64,000 nucleotides of DNA, taken from positions 9,305,579 through 9,369,578 of the forward strand of contig CM059975.1 of the NCBI GenBank assembly GCA_030490835.1, given 5' to 3'. Positions 33,472 to 49,060 of this stretch are shown one piece after another. The position numbers were made by a program, and so were the translations under genes. The notes beneath the pieces are model-generated. The model saw only the letters and a list, made by a program, of their open reading frames with translations, searched no databases and was not told the DNA's origin. The first letter of the stretch is position 1; each line of letters starts with the position of its first letter. The DNA is from Annona cherimola (Eukaryota > Streptophyta > Magnoliopsida > Magnoliales > Annonaceae).

Positions 33472-35984
33472 TCAGTTTGAGGGTGGTGCTTGTGTTGTAG
33501 CCGCTAGCCTTGGCTCCAAGGATATCTCATACTGGGAAAGCACTTCACGAATGGAGGTTAGGGCATCTGACAACTGCCCAATAGAGGAAGCAAGTGAAGA
33601 AATCTGCATCCTCAGGTCCTGAATTTGTGCCTCTAGATGAGGAGGAATCGTCATAGGCACACCAATCTCTATGGTTTCAGCTTCGGCATCCTGTGGAACC
33701 TCAGGAACTTCAGGAACCATATCACCCATTTCTGCAGCTAGCCAGTTCCTATAATTTAAGGAAGATTCAGGCAGTCTAGTGAAGGTTAGTCCTAATTCTG
33801 TAGCAGACAAACTAAAATACCAACCATTGAGTATCTCATCTGTTATAGCAGCCCCACTATACTCAGTAAACTTAGTATAAACCCCGCTCATAATGGGAAC
33901 ACATTGGAAAATACCAAATTGACGGAGGAACCTTTGGGGATTATAAGAACAATAACCTGAAACCCCTAATAAAGTAAGATACTTATAATCCCCGTAACAT
34001 ACAAGAGGATCAACAAATAACCAAGATGCTTTCCAACAAACTCTCCCCTCAGACAAATTGGATAAATGAGAAAGCAAATCTGCAGGTAAAGGAGTCCACT
34101 CAAGGCTCAATAAGGTGCTAGTAAGATAAGGAAGATGGACCATATGTTCAGGGATAGGTGGAATACATCCCAAATGTTCCATTAACCAAACCTGCAATAA
34201 AAAAAAAAAAACAAAAGTTCAGTAAGGTATTCCTAATGAAAATACAATATAATGAACAGCTGGATATGTAAGTCCATCTTGATCACGAAAAGTAAAGTAT
34301 GTCAATATCCATTGATCCATAAAAGCATTTATAACGGGGATAAAGCCTGAAGAAAATCAGCAAAGGAACCAAAAGATTTTCTTATCAGATTTAATAATCC
34401 TCAAAGTGACTCTAAGAACTTCAGAATCAACAGCTCCACGCAAACAGGTTTTAAGTGACAGTTTCAGAAAAAAAGAGGGGAAAGGGAAGGCATTCCAGAA
34501 TCAGGGTTCCAGATCTAACAACCTGCATGATGGCATAATATTTCAAAGGCAAGATTTCAGGATTAACAATTGTAGAATTGACAATCTCAAAAAGAGAAGA
34601 ATGACATTTCAGAAGTAGCAACCACACAAGAGCATGATTTCAAAAAAAAAAAACCTCAAATGTCATACAAATTTTTAGTTCAGGTTTAAACTTCACATAA
34701 AACGGTTTTGTAGTCCCAGAAATACAACATCTCAGATTTTCAAGGAGGCATACAAGATTCTAAACATAACTTCAGAAGTAACAATCTAGCATGTAAAATT
34801 TCACATTTTATGAAGTGACAAGAGAGGTTTCAGATTCAAATAATACTAGAATAACATGCGGAGTTTCAGATTAGACAACTTATCATAACATGCAAAACGC
34901 TAGATTTGATAACCTCACATACTTTCAAAAATAAAGGAATGATGATGGAGAGCTAAGCAAATTAAGAAAAAAAAATCAGTAAATTAGTCAAGGGTCCCCA
35001 TTTCTCAATAAGTAGCAACCTTAAAATAGTATGCAAGTTCTCAAGAATGACAACTTTAGAGCAGCAAATAATATCTCCATCATGATAGGCCTACTTCTAG
35101 CATGCATAGTTTAGGTTAAACAAAAAAAAAAGGGGAAGAGATTAAAGGTAGAACACTACAGAAAAAAGATCTCTGCCTCCAAAACCCATAATCGAACCCA
35201 TGCCTCAAAAAGAACAAATCAAAAGGCACATAATTAGAAATAATACATGTCAAGCTTTATAAAAGAAAATAAACATAGTAATACTTACTTGTAAAACAGA
35301 AAGGCATCCTTGTAAAGGGCTAGCTCCTTCATGAAACCGGGTCAGTCCTTCATGAATCCCAGCCAGAATACTGGGGACTAGAGGTTTTTTCAAAATGGCC
35401 AAATGCACATAAGAAAGAAGCTGTAATTTCAAGAAAACATCTGATGGAAGAAGAATTTCAGCAAGAATTCCTAGAATCAAAGCATTTCTGCACGCAATAC
35501 CTCTAGGAGTGCCAGGATGTTCTCTAAGGACAGAAAAATCCTCATAAAACAGGTCTAAAGAAATAGCAGGAGACTCGCTAGGGGCAGCCAAGTCATACCT
35601 CCTAGGATTTGTATTGAATAAATGAGTAAACAGATCCTCACCCACAGGACCAGGAGGCAAAACAGAAATATCCCTAAATAACGGTAACCCAGTAAGCTTA
35701 GAAACCTCCTCTAAGGAAGGGGACAATTCAACACTTCCAAATCTAAATACCCCTAAAGAGGGGATCCAGAATCTAGCCGCAGCTTCTAGGAAAGAATAAT
35801 TCAACACTACCTTAGTCAGATCCAAGCATTCTACCAAATGAAAAGAAGTTAACTCAGCCCTCTCAATAGCTGACAAAGTCGCTGTCCACCTAGACAGCCT
35901 TCGACCAACAAAAGGGATGCCTAAGCTAGGGCTACTCCCAGTAGAAGAAGATGAGTTAGAAGGGATAGACCGAACACCATTCAT
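33472..35984 (-). CDS. Antisense spliced gene in the retrotransposon, plant-mobile-domain-like
   Basis: Exon 1 is 35289-35984 and exon 2 is 33472-34191, with a GTAAGT donor, a T-rich tract and a TTGCAG acceptor, joined in phase 0 (471 aa). The start at 35984 (MNGVRSIPSNSSSS) is preferred to the ATG at 36122, because the extra 46 residues are hydrophobic and look like leader. Exon 1 carries FRFGSVELSPSLEEVSKLTG, the pattern of the plant mobile domain (MAIN/MAIL1 type). Exon 2 continues it across the splice as LQ|VWLMEHLG and ends in a probable coiled coil (about EAQIQDLRMQISSLASSIG). Antisense extra frames are known in Tat elements. The function is unknown. A TATTTATA motif lies about 115 bp upstream of the ATG. 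Confidence 0.75.
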
Positions 35985-36123
35985 GATGAAAGAAAAGACA
36001 ACAAAAGAAGAAGACAAAAGGGAACAGCAATAGAGAAAGAGGCAGAACACGTGCAAGACAGGAGCAGTAGGGGATAAAAGACAGAAGGATGAAGTATAAA
36101 TAGAAAATTTCTGCCTAAACAAT

Positions 36124-36520
36124 GATAGTCAAACAGTATAGTCATAAACCAGATGAGTTAAGTCATATCAATGGCCAGCCCATTACAAGTCAGAAAATGA
36201 ATATAAAAATTAGCCTACTGTTACACATATGGGCTAGAATATGTAGAATAATCATTATAGGGATGTTCACCACCGCAGTCATCATACTAAAAGAAGTACT
36301 CATACTGTACTACAACACTGTCCATGATAGGGGAATCATGACTAAACAGTGACATCATAAATCAGACAAGTTTAGTCATGTCAACAGTCAAGATAGCATG
36401 CTGAAATGCAGTCATTATAGAAATATTTGCAATCATAGTCATCATGATAAAGAGTACTTATGTCATACTTCGATACTGTTTATGATATCAAGCAATCCAA
36501 AACAGGTGCAGTCACGTCAA
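36124..36520. repeat. Imperfect tandem duplication in the retrotransposon
   Basis: Blocks such as GTCATAAACCAGATGAG / ATCATAAATCAGACAAG and CAGTCATCATACTAAAAGAA / TAGTCATCATGATAAAGAG recur about 190-220 bp apart. The copies are diverged. Confidence 0.45.
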
Positions 36521-39499
36521 AAGTCAGCTTAATATAAATCAAAATAGATGAAAGCTGCAGGTATATATGTGTATTTGTATAACAAAATTGTAGAAATATA
36601 AAGTGCTCATGTCTGCGGACATCATCTGAACACTATATGATATACTTGAAGAGGTTAAGGATGAACAAACCAAAATATGCATAAATTGCAACCATGCCAT
36701 GACAGGATATTGATAAAACAGAACTGTATAGTGATAAGTAATCATTATAAAAGTACCCAGATCAGCAGTTGCCATACTAATCCATGATGTGGTTATACAA
36801 AAAAAAAAGAAAGGGATAGTATAGGTTAAATCACATCAAGTCATTTCTCTACAATGCCAAGTCCTTTCATTCATTATTGGTCCTGCACAAGTCATGTCCC
36901 ATCAATGTGACCTATAGGATCTCATCAACACTTGTGCAATCATTACCAATCCAGCAGAAGATCAGAAGAATATATGTATTAAAAATTGAAAGCTTAAATT
37001 AAAGAACAAACTTATCAGAATTTTAAACATATATATATAGGTTTAAGATCAGACTGTAAGAAAAGGAATTGGAAAAGAAGAGAATCTGAGCAAGAAGGAT
37101 AATACTAATATAAAAATATTCCTACTAGAAAAAAAAAACTTAAGCAAGAATGAAATCATGCAAAATATTAGGGGGTCATTTAATAATGACTCACACCTTG
37201 TTAGAGTCTTACTGATTAAGCTGAAAATATGATAATCTGCTTGAGGACTTTTTCAATATTTACAAATTTATAGATACAATTCTTGAAAGGAAAATTCAAA
37301 AAAAATCAGGTTGCTTAATCGCTAAGGACCGGCATTGCAAAACCAAAATTAAAAAAAAAAAGGAAAAGATACAAAAGATAAGGGTCCATAATCCAGAGAC
37401 AAAGGATATACAAGTGGCTATGATATTAAGCTAAAGTGCAGAAATTCATAATAAACAAATCAATATGCGCAGTTAAGAGGAGTAGAGGATAAAATTAAAA
37501 CCCTAAAAGATTGGATATTTAAAAGTCTCAAGAGTCAAGGATTGGCATAATTATAAATTAGAAACATCGAAGGAAAATGAAAGATTCAAGCCTTAGTTAG
37601 GCAATAGCTAATGAAACCCAAGATAATTGTTATAGATATCTACATAAGAAAGGCCCATTAGAAAATATACTAATTAATTAGATATACTCAAGGTAGTCTC
37701 TCTAATAAAAAGAATCATGAGAAATCAGATTAGATTAATCCTAGAAAAAGAAGAAACAGGAAAAGAAAGAGGATAAAATCTAAGTCACCGAGACATAAGT
37801 AAGACGATCCACCATTATCAAAATTTATTAGATAAATTAAACTTTCCATCATGGATTAGTCAATCAAATGTAGACAAAGGTGCAAATAAATATATATACA
37901 TATTGTATGATAGCCTGCTTAAATCTTGAACACCACGTTCCATCAAAATTTAAATAGCATTTCAAGATAAATCAATACAGAGGAAAGATCAAAACACTGG
38001 CATACATAAGCCAAACTTCAAAAAAAAAAAAAGAGGGAGATATATAACATGAATCTAGATAATTAGTATACAAAAATCAAACATTCTAGATTAATTACAC
38101 AAAGCTGTAAAGCATACATGCGTGGTTACCCGCATTCACAAACTCCAGCACGTTATTTCTTCTCTGCATTATCTTTTCAATTTTTTAGGGAAACCAGGAC
38201 GTAAACCTCCGGCATATCCTCTTCTTATTTTCTTTCATTTTAAAAAAAAAAAAAAAAAAAAATCGAAAAAAACTTGAGTTCGTCTGTTGCTGCATCCAGG
38301 TTGTTTTCTCCTCAGTACAAAAAAAATTTTTCCTTTTGAGTGTTCGGATGCCAAAACCTTTTTGCACAGCTTGCGTTATTTCAAAAAAAATTAAAAGACA
38401 TACAAACCAGAAACATCTGCTCATTCCCTGCTTCATTCACCTTTTTCTTTTAAAAAAAAATCCAAGATAAATATACTCAGCACGTTATCCTTTTTCCTTT
38501 CGTTTTTTTTTTAAAAAAAATAGAAAGTGCAAAAATCCATGAGCACGTACGCTACTCACCCTTTCCTTCAAAAAAAAAAAAGGGAAAAGGTGAAACCCAC
38601 CAGCACATTTTTTTAAAATAAAAAAAAAAAAAAAAAACCCGTTCCTTTTTTCCCTTCCATCGCCGCTCCTCTTATTCTTCTTTTGTTTGTTTTTTTTGTT
38701 TTCCGTCAAAAACAAAAGAGTTCAGCACATCTTTTCCATTTTTTCGTTTAAAAAAAAAAAAAAAAAAAAAGGGCAAACGAACAACAAAAAGGGAAACAGA
38801 AAAGAAGCTCACCGACGTCCCGTTCTCGGCGAGCCGCTTGCATCATCATCATCATCTCCGGTAACAGCGCCTGCAGATCTCAGCAGGAGCGATTCTATCA
38901 TCGGTCGTCCAAAGCTTAGACGCCGGCAACAAGAAAAGCTAGCAACGAGGGAAATACGGGCGGCACAGGAAGTGAGAAATGGTTTCATGACCTAACCCTA
39001 AAACCTCTCTCAATATCAGTGGTTCGCATGAGCATTTCGATAGCGTGCTACCACAATGATCAGGCCACCCGAACCGTTCCTCTGACCTCAAAATTTCGAA
39101 ATTGCTAAGGTACGACAGATTATATATTCTAGCATGGTATTCATTTCCAAAAAAAAAAATTGGGGGATAAAGGAGAAGCAGCATTATATACATATTTCAT
39201 AATGATAATATTAATTCCAATATTTCGGTAAAAACATATACAAATTAGCTAGTAATGAGAAATACTAAATAAAAATAGGAAAATATCCAAAAGTACATAT
39301 ATATATATATGAGCCAAAAAAAATTATGCTTAAAATTCAATAGCATAAAATATATATATATGTAGTAATTAAAAAATAAATAAATATCAATGAAAATCGG
39401 TAGATACCAAGATAATGCAACATTTTCTCATCCAATGGAACAACTGCTAATATCACTATAAAAAGGGGTAAAATCGTAATATATTTAAAATAATAGTAA
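36521..39499. other. Retrotransposon 3' non-coding region
   Basis: Long region without a convincing frame. 38180-38780 again has T-run/A-run palindromes like those in the LTR. 38800-38990 is a GC-richer island (CATCATCATCATC, several CG sites) of unknown role. Confidence 0.5.
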
Positions 39500-39505
39500 T
39501 AAACA

Positions 39506-39958
39506 TCCCCAGATACCCTGAAATACGGTGAGGGGAAAATTTACAAAAAAAAAGGGAATTCCCAAATACCCTGAAATACGGTGAGGGGAAAATTTTGCAA
39601 AAAAAAAAAAAAGCAAAAAAAAAGAAAAATCCCCAGATACCCTGAAATACGGTGAGGGGAAAATTTTGCAAAAAAAAAAAAGCAAAAAAAAAGAAAAATC
39701 CCCAGATACCCTGAAATACGGTGAAGGGAAAATTTGCGAAAAAAAAGAAAAATCCCCAGATACCCTGAAATATGGTGAGGGGAAAATTTACAAAAAAAAA
39801 AGGGAATCCCCAGATACCCTGAAATATGGTGAGGGAAAAATCTGCAAAAAAAAGAAAAATCCCCAGATACCCTGAAATATGGTGAGGGGAAAATTTGCGG
39901 AAAAAAGAAAAATCCCCAGATACCCTGAAATATGGTGAGGGGAAAAATTTGCGAAAAA
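39506..39958. repeat. Minisatellite, about eight copies of a 53-70-bp unit
   Basis: Each unit has CCCCAGATACCCTGAAATA followed by (C/T)GGTGAGGGGAAAATTT and an A-rich linker. Units start at about 39507, 39560, 39631, 39700, 39754, 39808, 39860 and 39913. Differences in length lie mostly in the A-rich linker. It ends 420 bp before the 3' LTR. Confidence 0.92.
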
Positions 39959-40364
39959 ATAATAATAATAATAAATAAATATCTCTAGGATGTGGCATAA
40001 TATACCACTATGATTGGTATTACAGTTAGCTTAATTGGATGAGTCAATGAAGTTTTATGCATCTACGCATCTACCAGTGGATAGGTCGCAAGCGTATGCG
40101 CTGTGAGATTTTGAACGCCATGTAAAAATTGTTACCAATACAAATTTAATGAAAAATTACTTATCTCAAAGAATTCCAAAGCTTTACTCTTCACATGGTT
40201 AAAAGGAAAACTCAGAGTTATTAAGATGGTAAAAGGGAAATTCATAAGGTTGCAAGAAAATTGCTAAAAATATTCCGAACAATATAAAATATAAAAAAAC
40301 TACAAAAGATTACAAATTTTAGGTGTCAACCATACATTCTTTAATGACAATGTTCATTATCATC

Positions 40365-40380
40365 AAAGAAGGGGGGCAAC
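40365..40380 (+). other. Polypurine tract
   Basis: AAAGAAGGGGGGCAAC lies directly before the 3' LTR start TGTTGACACC, the plus-strand priming position of LTR elements. Confidence 0.8.
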
Positions 40381-42851
40381 TGTTGACACCCCACAAAAAC
40401 GTAAAGAATAATAATATATATATAATAAAATAAAATTTCAAGATGGGCCTGCTAGTATACACATTTATGGATGTGTAGATCCATTTTTCTAACCCATATA
40501 TTTTGCAAGCCCAATGTTGTGTAGGGTTCGTGGGCCTTCACTACTTCAAGCCCACTAAGGAGGTAACGGCCACCAATCCATATGGCAGATCTTGGGCAAT
40601 TTGCATTTAGGACGAAACGGAGGATACTTTTTCAAGACAATCGGAGCGGAATCAACAAGATGAACGGCTCGGATTAAAAAAATATTTAATATTTTATGAT
40701 ATTTTAATGGTCAAAGCCTATTTGACCAAAGAAAGAGGGGGATTTGCAATATTTTCAAGTGCTAAGTAAATTCGATAAAGCCAATTCTTTAAGTAAAAAT
40801 CTAAACCGTTAAAATAAATAAAGAACATTAATAAATGTGGGCTTTATCAAGAATTAAGGAAAATATGTAATAATCAAGACACAAATAAAATACACCAAGT
40901 CAATGGCCAAAAAAGATTTAACTTACCACCCAAGCAAAACCATGGGCCCCATGGGTGGTTTTTCAAAACCATTCACAAAATTACTAAAAGATCCATTTTG
41001 ATTATACTTTTGCAAAAAGAGAAAAAAGGAAATTGTGCAAAAAATCAAAAAAAAATATACCAAATTGCAATTTCTCAAACCTAAAAACCTATAAAAAGGG
41101 GGGCATTCTCCTCTTATGGGACACGGTGAAGTGCTCCCAAAAAAAAAAATCAGCATCCCTTCTTTCCTCTAAGTTGAGATCAATTCTCTTCCTCTCATCC
41201 CCACCCATCCATTTTTCTAAAAAAAAAAAACAACAAAAACAGAAGTCCTTTTCATCGTTCTTTTTAGGTTCCTACGTACCCTGTTCATTTCTTTCCCTTT
41301 CCGTTTTTTTTTCTTTAGAACGGTGAAAAATATCTCAGCCAGCCCTTCTTCCTTTTCATAGAAACCCATTTTTCCCATCCGTTTTTTTTTTTAAAAAAAT
41401 AAGAGAACGAAAAATCTGTTGCAGCACCAAGCCGTTTTTTTTTTCTTTTCTTTCCAACCCCTAAAGATATTTTTTTTCTGGATTCCGGATCCTTCAGGCA
41501 TAGTTTTCTTTGTCAAAAAAAAAAAATCAAAAAAAAAAAAGAGAATCATAATCCTCCAGCACGGCACTTTCTCCCTTCTCTTCAAGGTTTCGTTTTTTAA
41601 AAAAAAAAGCACCCCAGATTCCATATTTCTTTCATTTTCGTTTTAAAAAAAAAAAAAAAGAAACAGACCTCTAGCTTGTCCTATTTTTCCCTTTCTTTCA
41701 TTTTCGTTTTTTAAAAAAAAAAAATCAAACAGGAGTCAAAAATCCTCCAGCCCGTTCTTTTCTGTCTATTTTTCATTTTTTCCGAAACTAAGCACCCACC
41801 ATCGCATCCCATATTCCTTTCCATTTTCGTTTTTTTTTTTTAAAAAAAAAAAAACAATACCTCAAGTACCGCTCATCCTTTCTCCATCCTTTTTTCCATT
41901 TTTGTCATTTTAAAAAAAAAAGGGACTCCAGTACCACCGTTCCATCTCTTCCTTTTCTGCCATTCTTTTTTTTATTAAAAAAAAAAAACAAAAATCAAAA
42001 GGGCAATAATCCATCAGCACGTCATTTTTCCTTCTCTCCATTTTTTTCGTTTTTTTAAAAAAAAAAAACTATCAAGCACATCCACCTTTCTTTTCATAAA
42101 AAAAAACCTAAAATTAAATCATTATAAGAAACATTGTATTTCCACGCAGCAAGAACAATCACCCACATCCAACTTTCAGATTGAGTTAGGGCCTAAAAAA
42201 AAAAAGCCTAGGGATTAAGTTCCCGCCTCCACCCTCCTGAGCTTTTACATATAAATTTTTTTTTTTTATTGCACTCCTAGGACCGATGTACTAGAAAAAT
42301 AAAGTTGTATTTTTTTTTTTCTAGTTGTGAGTTGACCCGAGTCTCTGTGTTTTAGTGCCTTATTGTATACGGACTAACCACCGTTATATGGTTAGTGGCG
42401 ACTCCTAAAGTTAATATATTATACTTTATCTTTATTTGTACGCATGTTACTAACTGCTAATTGCGTCTAATTGAAATACATGTTTGCGTTTGACTAACTC
42501 CATCATTTAAAAATCTCTAAAAACTTGCATCATCTAAAAGCCTTAACGCTTGCATCTCCCTTCTTTAACCCCCATGTCTACACCTTTTATATTTATTCCA
42601 TTTCTGATCTTGAACCCCTTTCCTACATCGTTTATATTTTTATTTTTGCACGTTTAATTTCTGCACCTAACTTGCATCACGTCTAACCCGCTAACTCGCT
42701 AATTTGCATGTCATACTTATTCTCCTTTTTTGGTGTATGCATATTTTATTTTCTCATTTTAGTTCATGGTGATATGTATTTTTGAGCTTACCTTACACTT
42801 TTTAGGCTCATTCGTCGGTCCATCGTAGCATGCTAAAAACCACGTGCTACA
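40381..42851 (+). repeat. 3' LTR
   Basis: 2,471 bp, nearly identical to the 5' LTR. Substitutions seen by eye include AACGGCCACC for AACGACCACC, CACGGCAC for CACGTCAC, and TAGGCTCATTCGTCGGTCC for TAGGCCCATTCGTCGGCCC near the end. It is followed by the target duplicate TGTAT. Confidence 0.93.
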
Positions 42852-42856
42852 TGTAT

Positions 42857-44711
42857 CCACTCAATTCGGCATTTCCTATTGTTGACCTAAACATGAAAAG
42901 ATTACTCTACTTTGGCCTCTGCTTGTTGCGCATCCGTTAAGCAACCAAATTTTAGTCAATCTGTATTTAACCTTCGATGCTTTAATTTTGTGACCCGTAA
43001 ATTTCACAAATAAAAAAGCAATTTTAGGTATTTACTTTTCCTAATTCTGTAGATGTTGCTGATATAGAATATATTCATAAACAATCTTACTTTAGTCTGT
43101 TTCAGCAATCTTAAATTTTGCAAATTGGAAAGGTCTATAAACAATCTTATTTTAGTTTGTTTCAGCAGTCGAAAGTTTGTAAATTGAAAAGCTCTGTTTT
43201 ATTTATTTTTTTTCAATTCCAAAAATCAAAATTTTTAACTCAAAAGTTTCACACGTATAGGTTCAATTGATCCACAGTTCATTCGCAAATTTTTTTTTTG
43301 GGGAAGAATATTCTTTCATAATTTTAAGTTTACTTTTCTAAGGATCCTAGGAACGTGTGCCCATCCAACCTAAAGCAAATTAGGTCTTTTTGTCCGTTTG
43401 GGAAAAAGGGAAGAAGGTTTTAAAGAGGAACCCAATCCAGTGCACCCGGGTGCATTCAGCCTCAATGCACCCGGGTGCACTGCACCTATTTTTTTTATTT
43501 TTTTTTGAAATTTTTTTCATGAAGCTGGTAATATAAGTTTATTTAACATATGTATCAATTTTTACTATTTTTGGAGATTTTTAGATATTTTTTTTAGATT
43601 TTTTAAAATCAGTGGCATTTTTCGTAATTTTAAATTACCGAAAATGACACTGATTTTAAAAAATCTAAAAAAAATATCTAAAAGTCTCCAAAAATAGTAA
43701 AAATTGATACATATGTTAAATAAACCTAGATTAACCATTGTATAAAAAAAATTTCAAAAAAAAATAAAAAAAATAGGTGCAGTGCACCCGGGTGCATTGA
43801 GGCTAAATGCAGCCGGGTGCACTGGATTGGGTTCCTTTTAAAGAGGGGGTGGAGAATGGTGGTAAAAATTCTGAAAATGTGGGAAAGTGTTTAGATATGG
43901 TATGAGTGATGATTAAGAATAAATAAAATAAAGATAAAATCTAACGTAAAGTTAATAATAAAAAAGTAGGTTGGTTCGGTAATTAAGATGTAAATCATAT
44001 AAAAGATACGTACAAGTGAGCGAGAATTTTTTTTTTTTTTTTTGTAAATGTCATCAAATAAACCCTTAAAAAAAGAAAAAAGAAAATCTTCCCTTTAAGA
44101 GGCTGTTTTTTTTCTTTGGGGAAAAAAAATTTCCTACCAGGTTTATCATTTATTAGTTACCGATTTTGTGTGCTTTTGAAACCTTTTATTTTAGAAATCA
44201 TATAATTTGCTGTGAATATGCCCCATTCAATACTCGATTAATACATACAAAACGTTCAGAGCAGTTGATGCATGATTCAACAGAAAATGTACATTTTACA
44301 CGTAATTTTGCAAAATTTTAAAGCATTCCAATCGAAAGAGTAACATTAAATATGGTGGTCATGCTGAATTTCGTTCAGTCATCCTTAATTGACCTAAACA
44401 CGAAAAGATTCTTTTCACCATTAGGTTGAAATAAAAAGCAGCAGCAGAAAACTTGGATGAAAATCCAGGGGAAAAAAGTTTTTAAATTTTCGTTAACTCA
44501 AACTATGTAGAGGGAAAAATATTCTTTTCGCTACACTCCGATTAAGCATATCTCGATATCTAGACCCGATGGCTAGAAAATTTTAAAATGCAGCAATCCT
44601 GCGAAAACTATAAATTTTTTTCCCCATCCATACCAACATTGTACACACACTTTGAAAGATCCGACTGATTCAAAAGCTGTGCCTGATGGACCTTCTGCAT
44701 CGTCAGACGAG
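42857..44711. other. Host spacer between the retrotransposon and the OTC gene
   Basis: AT-rich DNA with one foldback MITE (43427-43835). A short direct repeat, GACCTAAACA(T/C)GAAAAGATT, occurs near 42884 and 44392. No gene is seen. The distal part includes the OTC 3' UTR. Confidence 0.5.
43427..43835. mobile_element. Foldback MITE, Mutator-like (9-bp target duplication)
   Basis: A 409-bp near-perfect hairpin with ends GGAACCCAATCCAGTGCACC and complement, flanked by the perfect 9-bp duplication TTTTAAAGA (43418-43426 and 43836-43844). The repeated GTGCACCCGGGTGCA motifs near each end are themselves palindromic. The inner core TCAATTTTTACTATTTTTGG and its complement link it to the elements at 18314 and 23172. 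Confidence 0.88.
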
Positions 44712-48818
<4,107 letters not shown>

Positions 48819-49060
48819 TGCTGGTGGATATAGTGGAAACCGGAAAGAATGGGATTACAGGGTTGCGGGTGAATTACCGAAAATGTCCCTTTCCTCGGCG
48901 AGGAGACGATACCGATGATCGCCAGTCGCCACCTGCAAAGCAAACAAGAGCCCTGCCCTGCTACGCTGCTACTATTTTGCCTCGCCTCGCCTCGCCTCGC
49001 CGGCTCTGATGGGATCGAGTGTGCCGCTACAAATAAGAAACAGCGTGATGTCTAGGTAAT
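48819..49060 (-). promoter_or_regulatory. OTC leader and proximal promoter
   Basis: GC-richer than its surroundings. It has a short CTCGC tandem run (about 48977-49000). No clear TATA box was found. Confidence 0.35.

Larger units (their letters stand above)
23616..42851 (+). mobile_element. Full-length Tat-lineage Ty3/gypsy LTR retrotransposon
   Basis: A 19,236-bp element with 2.47-kb LTRs starting TGTTGACACC and ending GTGCTACA, flanked by the 5-bp target duplication TGTAT (23611-23615 and 42852-42856). A primer-binding site follows the 5' LTR and a polypurine tract precedes the 3' LTR. Gag-pol lies at 26430-32597 and an antisense spliced gene at 33472-35984. The Tat lineage is indicated by the second, archaeal-type RNase H, the DNGSS protease, the long 3' non-coding region and the antisense gene; a Retand-like branch is my guess. 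The LTRs differ by roughly eight substitutions plus homopolymer lengths by eye, so insertion is recent. The in-frame stop makes this copy probably dependent on others. Confidence 0.93.

Noticed and set aside
39506..39958. CRISPR-like spaced repeats
   Set aside because: Plant nuclear retrotransposon context; the spacers are A-rich homopolymer linkers, so this is a minisatellite.
39456..39998. 180-aa minus-strand repeat protein
   Set aside because: It is the minisatellite read through; the repeat unit length often keeps the frame open by chance.
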